A stretch of DNA of 64,000 nucleotides, from the NCBI GenBank assembly GCA_029448655.1, contig JACCLO010000040.1, positions 32,361 through 96,360 on the forward strand. Direction: 5' to 3'. Below are positions 56,694-64,000 of the stretch, in pieces. The stretch is from Wolfiporia cocos. Its lineage: Eukaryota; Basidiomycota; Agaricomycetes; Polyporales; Phaeolaceae. Under the pieces are notes generated by a model. That model did not search any database. It was not told the origin of the DNA and saw only the letters and a program-made list of their open reading frames with translations. Made by a program: the position numbers and the translations under genes. The number at the start of each line of letters is the position of its first letter. The first letter of the stretch is position 1.

Positions 56694-57652
56694 TGATGCG
56701 TTTGACTTGGTCCGCACCCGTCCGCTCGGCCGACACATCCGTCGCACCAGAGTCCTCAACGGCCATGGAAGAGCTGTCAGCGTCATCTCCGCGTGCTTGC
56801 CCATGCAGTGTGAGACTCAACGTATAGTTGCATGCAGACCCTTTCCTCTTGCACCACGATGAGGGAGGAGTACTGTTAGAATCCCCCTGAGTCAGGTGCC
56901 AATTCTCAGGCAGCAGACACCAGTAGATCAGCAGCCCCTCCCTGTTACGGGTCGAACACCCGTTCGTATATTCGAGTCGCGAATATAGATCGTTCTTCTG
57001 CACGTGGGCGTATAGCCGTATGCAAGGCAAATGCTCGTTAGATGCCTTCAAGTCCTAGGTGAAGTTCCTAGGAGATCGTATAATATCCAATACGCGTTAG
57101 AGGATATAATCTGTTCAGGTGCGAGTCGAATAGAATATAAGACTCGCCTAAGTCCGAGAAGTCAGTGTGCACTTCGAGGACTTAGTCGTTTGGTTGCTCG
57201 AGTGAGAAATACTGAGCGTAGTTTCCTACGTTTGAGAACAAGTATAAGACTTCTTGTTTATACAACAAGGTCGAGCTGAAGAGCCTTGACAATAAGTACA
57301 TGAGCTTTTATACTACGCTGGGTTTTAGGGGTCAAGTCCATCCCAGATGCCACCGCTACTATCTACGCTATAGTATCAAACGTTTGATAAGTATGTAGTG
57401 ATGTATCCGAAACGATAGATAGGGATGATGGTGGTTGAACACCATCTATAAGCTAATAAACGATGAAGGTGAAACGGTGGCAGAGTTGGATCTGCCAAAG
57501 GTGAAACGCGCCCTACATGCTAATACAACTGGGGATGCGCCCAGTAGAGTCACGAGTAGCCAGGGGGTTGGTTGCGCAACAAGTCCCTGTATCGTATTCG
57601 CCCGGTGGTGAGTTCTGTCGATATTCGAAAAATTAAAATAACCGTAACATCA
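56694..57652 (-). mobile_element. 3' LTR of gypsy element B
   Basis: 959 bp. On the minus strand it starts TGATGTTACGG and ends CGCATCA, so the ends are TGATG/CATCA. It lies directly after GGGAGGGGC, a good polypurine tract. A TATA-like AGTATAAAAG is near 57315. Two palindromes follow: ACGGGT/ACCCGT near 56945-56962 and TATATTCG/CGAATATA near 56966-56986. Its sequence is unrelated to the TGTCACA LTR family. Confidence 0.75.
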
Positions 57653-57661
57653 GCCCCTCCC
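57653..57661 (-). promoter_or_regulatory. Polypurine tract of element B
   Basis: GGGAGGGGC (minus strand) separates the stop codon of the last small frame (57661-57663) from the LTR start TGATGTT. Confidence 0.65.
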
Positions 57662-58011
57662 TAGGCATTCGTCGGCCTCGACGAATTTTCCAAGTTCCTC
57701 TCTTCAGAGTGCCTCGGCGTCCTGTTCATTGTAGATGTCGCCGTTCCCGCTGAGGGACGGGGTCGTAGGAGTTCGCCATACGAAGTGTTGGCGGCATTCA
57801 TTCTGTCAATGACCTGGTTGATTGAGCCCACAAGCTCTGCAAATATAGTCGGGGCAGTCGAGGATCCAGTGGCTAGCGGATCCGCACTGCCGACAGGGTT
57901 GTTCAGGCGAGGGCCTTGCTGGTACCCGTAGGAAAAGGGATATCTCTGAGATATTCGTTGTGTCGGTATCTCCAGTGGTGAGCGGCGCGGTGGAGGTTCC
58001 GTTGCGCCCAT
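57661..58011 (-). CDS. Small open frame at the 3' end of element B
   Basis: 116 codons from MGATEPPPRRSPLEIPTQRI to NLENSSRPTNA, ending at the polypurine tract. Its second half (PTIFAELVGSINQVIDRMNA) looks like a genuine helix. It overlaps the zinc-knuckle part of the Pol frame in another register. It may be the true end of a third ORF that has lost its frame, or a chance frame. Confidence 0.3.
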   Translation of the reverse strand: MGATEPPPRRSPLEIPTQRISQRYPFSYGYQQGPRLNNPVGSADPLATGSSTAPTIFAELVGSINQVIDRMNAANTSYGELLRPRPSAGTATSTMNRTPRHSEERNLENSSRPTNA

Positions 58012-59410
58012 GTGGGTAAGGAGGCGGTGTCTCGTTCGTGCTCCCTCGCACCTCGCTCGAACTCCTCGCGGGTAATGCTCTGCACCGATGGAGATCGTCG
58101 AATAGGCGGCGTGCTATTCGCTCTTCGCTGTCGTTCTGGGGTAGCCCTAGGGCTCGTCGGGCGTGCAGGTGGTTCACGTCTCCCGTTGCCTCCCATACCA
58201 GGAATACGTGGCGTCGGGTCTCTAACTCCTGTTCGGCGGGCTCTCTGAGTCTTGGTAGGCAGTGGAAATAATACTCTATCGCCCTCCATAAAATCAAACG
58301 GCCTTGCAACTCGGCGTCGTTCGTCGGGGGTGAAAAAGCAGGCGGGTCGTGGTGTGTATTCGGGTCGACCGGGAGTAACGTGCTCGCGATCCTCGAAGTC
58401 GTTGAGCGCGTGTCGTAGTCGGGCCGTCGTGGTGGCGGCCAATCTGTCGATAAGTCTGTTGGTGAGTAATTCGAGTCCCTCTCTCTGCGCTCTGATCTGC
58501 CCCTCCATTCGGACAAGGTCCTCGGTGATGTTCTGGTACGAGCTGTAGACGTGTGTGAGGTCCTGCGCGATGTCGAAGAGGGCCGACCAGCCATCGGCTC
58601 GGCCAGCAAAAGGTCCCTCGGCCCTGTACCAGAGGAGGGCGTGTCTACTCTGCAGATGCTGGGGGGAGTACCTTCTTGGTGGCGTACCTCGCGGTCGGCC
58701 TTCTCGACGATCTGCATCGCCGGGGGTCGTGGTTCGGCGGGGGAGCTGGTGGCGAGTCGTCGACATACTATTACTGTCCTGTTTTCGAGTGTCGGGGTTG
58801 TCCTGACTCTCGTCCTGTGGTAGTCTTTTATCAGCTCCTTGGAGTGCTCCAAGTTCGCCTCGTCTTCCCATGAATTGTCGGCCGTGGCATAGCCTTTCCA
58901 CTTGACGAAGTATTGATGCTTCTTTCCTTTCCATCTGTCAGCCAAGATGGCTTCGACTTCGTATTCCTCCTGTCCCTTGATGATATCAGGTGGCGGCCGT
59001 AGGTAATTGGGTCCGTGCACCCTTGTTTCTTTGAATGGTTTTAGTAAGGCAGCATGGAATACCGGATGAATTTTCCAGTTCGCCGGTAACTGCAGCCGGT
59101 ATGTCGTGGGTCCCATCTTTTCTGTGATGGTGAAGGGTCCTTCCCTTTTTGGTGCTAGCTTGTTAGATTCGTAGGGGATGGTTAGGTTCTTTGCGTCGAG
59201 CCAAACCTTGTCTCCTTTCTCGAGCTTCGGTAATTCTCGGAGGAAACGTCCCGCCATTCTTTTCTGAGCTAGTTCGTGCGCGATGAATGCCATCTTTCGC
59301 GCCTCTTTGATCTTTTTGATCCTGTCAACTGCTGCCAGGACGTTTCCTACCCTGTCGTAGTCTGGGAATCCCCTTGGAATATAACCCAAGATTATTTCAA
59401 GGGGCGCAGG
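57806..59410 (-). pseudogene. Element B Pol C-terminus: GPY module, chromodomain, tail with zinc knuckle
   Basis: Same frame as the main Pol ORF, separated from it by UGA 59411-59413. It has the integrase C-terminal region (YIPRGFPDYDRVGNVLAAVD, GPFTITEKMGPTTYRL) and a chromodomain (YEVEAILADRWKGKKHQYFV, KWKGYATADNSWEDEANL). After about residue 230 comes a Ser/Arg-rich part, then a helical segment (LILWRAIEYYFHCLPRLREP, HVFLVWEATGDVNHLHARRA) and CRQCGSASHWILDC, a canonical CX2CX4HX4C zinc knuckle, followed by CRACGLNQPGH and UGA 57806-57808. A zinc knuckle at the C-terminus of Pol is unusual. Chromodomains direct integration to marked chromatin. Confidence 0.75.
57903..58766 (-). CDS. Third ORF of element B overlapping the Pol tail in another frame
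   Basis: From MSTTRHQLPRRTTTPGDADR it stays open for 287 codons. Its first two thirds look like protein: WSALFDIAQDLTHVYSSYQN, ITEDLVRMEGQIRAQREGLE, LLTNRLIDRLAATTTARLRH, ACFFTPDERRRVARPFDF, with a coiled-coil-like helix. The overlapping Pol frame is Ser/Arg/Pro-rich there, but protein-like further on, where this frame becomes Arg/Pro-rich. So either two proteins share this DNA, or one protein has been split by a frameshift near 58290-58310. Confidence 0.45.
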   Translation of the reverse strand: MSTTRHQLPRRTTTPGDADRREGRPRGTPPRRYSPQHLQSRHALLWYRAEGPFAGRADGWSALFDIAQDLTHVYSSYQNITEDLVRMEGQIRAQREGLELLTNRLIDRLAATTTARLRHALNDFEDREHVTPGRPEYTPRPACFFTPDERRRVARPFDFMEGDRVLFPLPTKTQRARRTGVRDPTPRIPGMGGNGRREPPARPTSPRATPERQRRANSTPPIRRSPSVQSITREEFERGAREHERDTASLPTWAQRNLHRAAHHWRYRHNEYLRDIPFPTGTSKALA

Positions 59411-62400
59411 TCAGTTTTCGGTTCGCTTGGTGTTGTGCGCAAATTCGACGTCGGGTAGTCGTTGTACCCATTGGAAAGGGTCGTTCATGCAATAGATACG
59501 AAGGTACACTTCGATTTGTTGATTCATCCTTTCCGTTTGTCCGTCGGTCTGTGGATGGTACGCCGTACTCATCGCAGATTCCGTTCCCTGCAGCTTGCAT
59601 AATTCCTTGAACAGTTTCGATGCGAACTGTGGTCCCCTGTCTGAAATGATCTTTCGGGGAATGCCGTATTGTGAGTATATCTTTCGATGGAATATTTCTG
59701 CGGCCCCTTCGCTCGTGATTGTTTTGTCGCATGGGGTGAGAGAGATGGCCTTGGATAGGCCATGGTCGACAATCACCATCATGGAGTCATATTTTCCGAC
59801 TCTTGGCAGGTCGGTGACAAAATCGACCGAGCACTGTGAGAAGGGAAGGGCGTCCTCCCGTGTCGGTATTGGCTGTAAAGGGGGTTTTAGCGGGTTCCTA
59901 TCAGGTTTCATCTGTTGACAGATTGCACAGCCTCGGACGTATTCCGGTATCATTGTTCCCATGTCAGGCCACCAAAAGTGGGTCTTAACCTGTACTGTTG
60001 TACCCCAGATCCCAGGGTGTCCGGCCGGGATCGTGTCGTGGTATTTTGAAATGACGTCCCGTCGAAGGCCCTCATCTTTTGGCACGTACATCCTGCCCCT
60101 GTAGAGCAGTATCCCATCCGTTTGTTGCCATTCATCTGCGGTGGTTCTTGCGGGGAATTCGTCTGTGCCCCCTAGAGCACGGATCGCCTGTTCCGCAGAT
60201 TCATCTCGATCGTTGGCGTTCTTGATTCGATCGATGATCGGGATCTGGATTGCGTGGACGACGAGTTCATTTGGAATCATGGTGATTCCCTCGTTGTCTT
60301 CGTTGCTTTCGTCTAGGTGATACAACCTGGACAATGTGTCGGCCATGACTAGTTTCCTCCCGGGGATGTGTTGTAATTTCAGGTCGAATTGCGAGAGGAA
60401 TAGATGCCATCTCGCTTGTCGCCGATTTAGGCGCTGTGCGCTTCTCCAGTACGTCAGGTTCTGATGATCGCTTCGGATCAAGATCCGATGCGGTGCTCCT
60501 TCTAACAGGTGCCGCCATTCTTCTAGTGCTCGGACTATTCCGAGTAGTTCGCGATCATAGATTTCGTAGTTCCGTTCTGTGGATGTCAGGGATTGTGAGA
60601 GATATCCCACTGGCCGTTCACGCCCCGTTTCATCTGTCTGTTTTAGCACTGCCCCTGTGGCAAACTGAGATGCGTCTGTTTCGAGGATGAATGGTTTCTC
60701 CTTGTCTGGCGTTCCTAGTGCGGGCGCCGTTGTGAATGCCTGCTTCATGAAGTCGAACGCCTTTTGTTCTTTATCCGTCCACTGGAATCCTGTCCCTGTG
60801 ACCGTTTTCGTGAGATCCACCAGGGGTCGGGCGTGCGTTGAGTAGTGATCGATAAATTTCCGATAGAAGTTTGCAAATCCTAGGAAGGATCTGACTTCCT
60901 TGAGATTTCGGGGAGTCGGCCACTCTTTAATCCTATTGAGTTTCGCTGGGTCCATCTGGATGTTTCCTGGGGTGATGACTAGTCCTAGAAATTCGACTCT
61001 GTCGACACCGAAGGCGCATTTCTCGGGTTTCACAAAGAGATGGTTATCCACCAATCTCTGAAGGATTCGCCGTTCCCGTTCCTTGTGTGTTTTCTCGTCT
61101 TCTGAGAAAATGAGGATATCGTCCATGTAAACAAGCACCCATCCTTCGAAGATTTCTTCTTTCAGGATTTCGTTCATCATTGCCTGAAAGGTCCCGGGTG
61201 CATTGCACAATCCGAAAAACATAACCGTGGGTTCGTACAACCTTCGGTTTGTTTTGAAGGCCGCTTTCCATTCGTCTCCTTTCTTGATTCGCACGTTGTT
61301 GTACCCCGCTCTAAGGTCCATTTTCGTGAAAATCTTTGCTCCTTTTAGCTTTTCCAGGAGCTCCGAGATTAATGGCAAGGGATAGACGTTCTTTATCGTT
61401 CCTTCGTTCAGATATCGATAATCTTGACAGGGTCGTAGGCCGCTGTCTTTCTTTGGGACGAAGAAGAATGGTGACGCCATCGGGGATTTTGAAGGGACTA
61501 TGAATCCCTTGGCCAGGTTTTCTTTTAGGAATTCGTCCAGCGCCTGTTGCTCTTTAGGCAACAGTGCATAGACTTTGCAGTCCTTCGGCACGAAATCGGG
61601 TTTTAATTCGATTGCGTGGTCCCATGGTCTCGACGGGGGGAACGCCGCTGCGGACTCCTTACTGAACACCTTGGTAAAGTCTAGTAGGTGTTTCGGGACC
61701 ATTTCCTCAATTGTTCGTTCTGGTTCAGGGGTTTTCTGTGCGAATTCTTGGGACTTCGTCAGCGCTTTCCTGACAGCATTGATGATTTGTATCTTTGTTC
61801 GGAACTTCTTTCGTGTTTCCCCTTTCTCTCCTATGATCCTAGGGTTATCTTTTGCAAAGCGTCGGATCGCTTCGTACTCCTCAGGAGTATAGAGCCGCTG
61901 TGCTGTTTCTTCTGGCTGGTCCGTAGATCCAAATCCTTTCTCCCCTCGTTCTGTTTCATCTAGGTCCTCGACCTCCAAAATGTCGGGGGTTAGGTGTCGT
62001 TCGAAAATTATCTGGGCTATTCGCATGCCCGGGATAATTCTATGTGCTTTGTCTGAATAGTTGAAGACGATGGCTCCGACGTCTCCTCGGTAGTCCGAGT
62101 CTATGATTCCGGCCTGTACTACCAGTCCGTGTCTGAGGGTGTTGCCTGATCGTCCGGCCAACCTTCCATACGATCCCTTCGGGATCTTCATTTTTACTCC
62201 TGTGGAGACGAGTTTCCATCCTCCGGCGGGAATCTCGGTTTCTTCTGCAGCGTAAAGGTCATACCCTGCGGCTTCTTGGGTTCCCCTTGTCGGAATTTTC
62301 CCTTCTGGAGCAACTACCATTTCCACCGTATCCATTTGGATCGTGGCTTCCGGTTTCTTTTCTTCTGCCCCTAGTATTGATCGTACATCGACTGTTTGGT

Positions 62401-62809
62401 CCTTCCAGTCGATTGTGGGGTTTTCGTCTTTTAGCCATCCATACCCTAGAATCATATTCTCTGTTCCGATCGATCCTACCAAGAATCGGACCTTTCGCGT
62501 TTTCTGGGTCTTCGGATATCGTAGTAGTATGGTGGCTTCTCGGTCTATTCGCCCATCTTTGTTTTCTGTTCCGTCAACATTTTTGACGATAATCGGGTTC
62601 TTCAAGGGTTGCGTGGGCACCTTGTATTTTTCTACCACTCTGCTGTGGATCAGGTTTGACATTGCTCCTGAGTCGATTAGTGCATTGCACTTCACGGGTT
62701 TTGCCAGCGTCATGATTACCGGAATGAAGAGGGATCGATTCTTCTCGAACGAGGTAATTACATGCGCTGCTTTCTCGGAGGGTAAGACCGTGGGCTTCCC
62801 TCCTAGGCA
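59411..62809 (-). CDS. Element B Pol: protease, dUTPase, RT, RNase H, integrase
   Basis: Entered by -1 frameshift from gag (first Pol codon at 62809); the internal Met at 62713 numbers the residues here. Protease LIDSGA (12-17); dUTPase about 131-265 with AAGYDLYAAE, GRLAGRSG, GIIDSDYRGDVG, MRIAQIIF and RGEKGFGSTD, all five motifs well kept; RT 410-630 with YMDD at 529-532; RNase H about 672-795 (ETDAS, YEIYDRELLGI, RSDHQNL); integrase zinc finger (H892, H899, C929, C932) and core D964, D1025, E1061. This is a gypsy (chromovirus) order with dUTPase between protease and RT. All catalytic residues are present. It ends in UGA 59411-59413 within the integrase, before the GPY module. Coding capacity otherwise looks recent. 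Confidence 0.92.
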   Translation of the reverse strand, partial: CLGGKPTVLPSEKAAHVITSFEKNRSLFIPVIMTLAKPVKCNALIDSGAMSNLIHSRVVEKYKVPTQPLKNPIIVKNVDGTENKDGRIDREATILLRYPKTQKTRKVRFLVGSIGTENMILGYGWLKDENPTIDWKDQTVDVRSILGAEEKKPEATIQMDTVEMVVAPEGKIPTRGTQEAAGYDLYAAEETEIPAGGWKLVSTGVKMKIPKGSYGRLAGRSGNTLRHGLVVQAGIIDSDYRGDVGAIVFNYSDKAHRIIPGMRIAQIIFERHLTPDILEVEDLDETERGEKGFGSTDQPEETAQRLYTPEEYEAIRRFAKDNPRIIGEKGETRKKFRTKIQIINAVRKALTKSQEFAQKTPEPERTIEEMVPKHLLDFTKVFSKESAAAFPPSRPWDHAIELKPDFVPKDCKVYALLPKEQQALDEFLKENLAKGFIVPSKSPMASPFFFVPKKDSGLRPCQDYRYLNEGTIKNVYPLPLISELLEKLKGAKIFTKMDLRAGYNNVRIKKGDEWKAAFKTNRRLYEPTVMFFGLCNAPGTFQAMMNEILKEEIFEGWVLVYMDDILIFSEDEKTHKERERRILQRLVDNHLFVKPEKCAFGVDRVEFLGLVITPGNIQMDPAKLNRIKEWPTPRNLKEVRSFLGFANFYRKFIDHYSTHARPLVDLTKTVTGTGFQWTDKEQKAFDFMKQAFTTAPALGTPDKEKPFILETDASQFATGAVLKQTDETGRERPVGYLSQSLTSTERNYEIYDRELLGIVRALEEWRHLLEGAPHRILIRSDHQNLTYWRSAQRLNRRQARWHLFLSQFDLKLQHIPGRKLVMADTLSRLYHLDESNEDNEGITMIPNELVVHAIQIPIIDRIKNANDRDESAEQAIRALGGTDEFPARTTADEWQQTDGILLYRGRMYVPKDEGLRRDVISKYHDTIPAGHPGIWGTTVQVKTHFWWPDMGTMIPEYVRGCAICQQMKPDRNPLKPPLQPIPTREDALPFSQCSVDFVTDLPRVGKYDSMMVIVDHGLSKAISLTPCDKTITSEGAAEIFHRKIYSQYGIPRKIISDRGPQFASKLFKELCKLQGTESAMSTAYHPQTDGQTERMNQQIEVYLRIYCMNDPFQWVQRLPDVEFAHNTKRTEN

Positions 62810-62815
62810 AAATCC
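62777..62815 (-). promoter_or_regulatory. Putative -1 ribosomal frameshift signal at the gag-pol overlap
   Basis: On the minus strand: slippery G-GAT-TTT (62815-62809) in the gag frame, spacer GCCTA, then a stem GGAGGG...CCCTCC (62803-62798 with 62782-62777) extended by AAG/CTT with one bulged A and an 8-nt loop. The gag stop UAG (62805-62803) follows one codon after the slip site. The Pol frame is -1 to gag and opens just here. GGAUUUU is a known -1 slippery heptamer in some plant viruses. Confidence 0.65.
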
Positions 62816-64000
62816 TGTTCTTCTACGAGCCGTGCTAGGAGCTCGGGGTTCTTGGCTTTCAGAGCCCTAATTGCTGTGACCGCTCTGTTAGCGGTGACAT
62901 ATTCAGTCTCTTCTTCGGAGACTTCTTCGATGCGAGCTTCTTGCTCGGCTTCTTCTTCTTCGGTTTTTCGAGTAGTCCGCCTAGGGCGGGCTGGTTTCCT
63001 CGGCCTCTTCGGGCAGTCTCGCGACATATGTCCTGGCTGATGACAGGTGAAGCATTTTCCTTTCTTGATGTGATCGTCCCTTTCCTGGGTGGTCATTCGA
63101 TCTACATCCATTGCGTTCGGATCTTTCGGTGCGGTTGTCTGTGGAGCACTAGTGCGTCCGTTATTCTGGTTCGAGGCTTGCCAAGCCTTTTTCTTGACAA
63201 ACGGTTTTCCCGTTTCAAGAATATCTTGTACGTATTTTCATAGTACGAGGCAGCGGACTGCCATTCATCAATGGTTGCTGGTAGCGGTCGAACACCGATG
63301 ATGTATCGGGTCGTGTGTTCGGGTAACCCTTTCTCAAAGAGGGTTATGAGCAACGCGTTTCCGTCCGCGCTGTATCGATCGTACTGGGCCTTTCCGGCCA
63401 AGTTGTTGAACTCGGTGATATAATCATCAATGTCCTTCCTGTCCTGGGTTACGTCCAGGATTTTCTTCCGCGCCTTCTGTACCTCTTCGATGGCTCCGAA
63501 GGCTTTCTGGAAGTCTGCATCAAACTGTGCAAGACTAGGTGGGAAGAATCGTTTCGTCTGGGGGTTCGTGTAAACCCGGTGGTAATTTTGTTTCCACTGG
63601 CCTGTTTTCCCCTTGTTCGAAATATAAGAGAGGATAAAGATCACTCTCTGAACGTCGTTCTGGAATGATGTTTCGTACATCGTAAACCAGGAATTGCACT
63701 GGTTTATGAAGTTCTGCATGTCAGATCGTTCCCCGTCGAATACGTCTGGGGGATTGATCTTTATCATCGGGGGTCGGTAGTACGGGTTTGGCGCCGGAGG
63801 TTGAGGCTGCGGCGCATTCGGTGGTGGAGGTCCTCCTCCTCCCGGGTATCCTCCACCTGGGTTTCCTGGGTTTCCTCCGGGGTTCCCTGGGTTTCCTCCA
63901 GGGTTTCCTCCTCCGGGGTTCGCGGGGGTTCCTCCTCCGAATCCTCCAGGAGGGGGGGCATTCCCTCCTCCGAGTCCGAAGTTTCCTCCCAGTCCTCCTC
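62803..64000 (-). CDS. Element B Gag, 5' partial, with one frame break
   Basis: Runs off the right edge. The N-terminal part is Gly/Asn/Pro-rich (repeats like GGNPGNPGG), followed by PNPYYRPPMIKINPPDVFDG, the gag core (FINQCNSWFTMYE, YISNKGKTGQWK, FNNLAGKAQYDRYSAD) and a zinc knuckle CFTCHQPGHMSRDC (CX2CX4HX4C, about 63055-63014). Near 63225-63232 the frame shifts by one base: the core ends ...YYENTYK and the correct continuation DILETGKPFVKKKAWQASNQ is in the next frame. The Gag ends EEQDFA at UAG 62803. Gag builds the particle and binds RNA. Confidence 0.8.

Noticed and set aside
56671..57051. 126-codon minus-strand frame at the end of element B LTR
   Set aside because: Lies inside the LTR with TGATG/CATCA ends; no domain.
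63764..63961. Glu-rich minus-strand frame over the gag N-terminus
   Set aside because: It is the shadow of the Gly/Asn/Pro-rich Gag frame in another register; repeats of GGA codons read as GAG/GAA.
1..64000. tRNA genes
   Set aside because: By eye I found no segment with both A and B boxes and a clover-leaf; a tRNAscan run would be decisive.

Overview
This window looks like a transposon-rich stretch of a basidiomycete (mushroom-type) fungal genome. Host genes are split by short introns of about 45-60 nt with CTAAC-like branch points. The retroelements are Ty3/gypsy chromoviruses, some carrying a dUTPase domain. There are no bacterial operons or Shine-Dalgarno sites. The host genes recognised are fungal: an MSH4-type meiotic MutS protein, a multi-exon gene resembling SYCP2/Red1, an NRPS-like adenylating enzyme, a kinase-like protein, a Cys-rich zinc-cluster-like protein and an HpcH/HpaI aldolase relic.

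Layout. Bases 1-13536 are a tandem LTR-internal-LTR-internal-LTR array of a large non-coding (LARD-like) retroelement on the minus strand, with a period of about 4.98 kb. It sits inside the RNase H region of gypsy element A. Element A resumes at 13537, is interrupted again by a solo LTR (13624-14511), then encodes RNase H C-terminus, integrase and chromodomain, an in-frame UGA, a C-terminal dUTPase and its own 3' LTR, which carries a further solo LTR. From 18.3 to 30 kb there is a graveyard of solo LTRs of one extended family (TGTCACA...GTGTCA, 5-bp target duplications), nested in each other, in a MULE-type transposase relic, in a hAT-like MITE and in a zinc-cluster-like gene. From 30 to 56 kb host-type genes appear: aldolase pseudogene, adenylating enzyme, MSH4, the SYCP2/Red1-like gene, and a kinase-like gene split by another solo LTR. 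From 56.7 kb to the end lies gypsy element B on the minus strand: 3' LTR, overlapping 3' open frames, chromodomain, integrase, RNase H, RT, dUTPase, protease and Gag, running off the right edge.

Most notable signals. (1) The LTR family carries RNA-like hairpins just downstream of the TATA box and at the LTR 3' end, with compensatory changes between copies. (2) Several LTR-into-LTR insertions fall on the TATA box or the first hairpin. (3) Element B has a textbook-like -1 frameshift site (GGATTTT, 5-nt spacer, stem-loop) at the end of gag. (4) Gypsy A and B carry dUTPase at different places in Pol, and three in-frame UGA codons in the two elements are all followed by C. (5) The non-coding tandem element contains repeated small stem-loops with GNRA-like loops that covary between copies. 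Exon boundaries are read by eye and single-base indels may be assembly errors.
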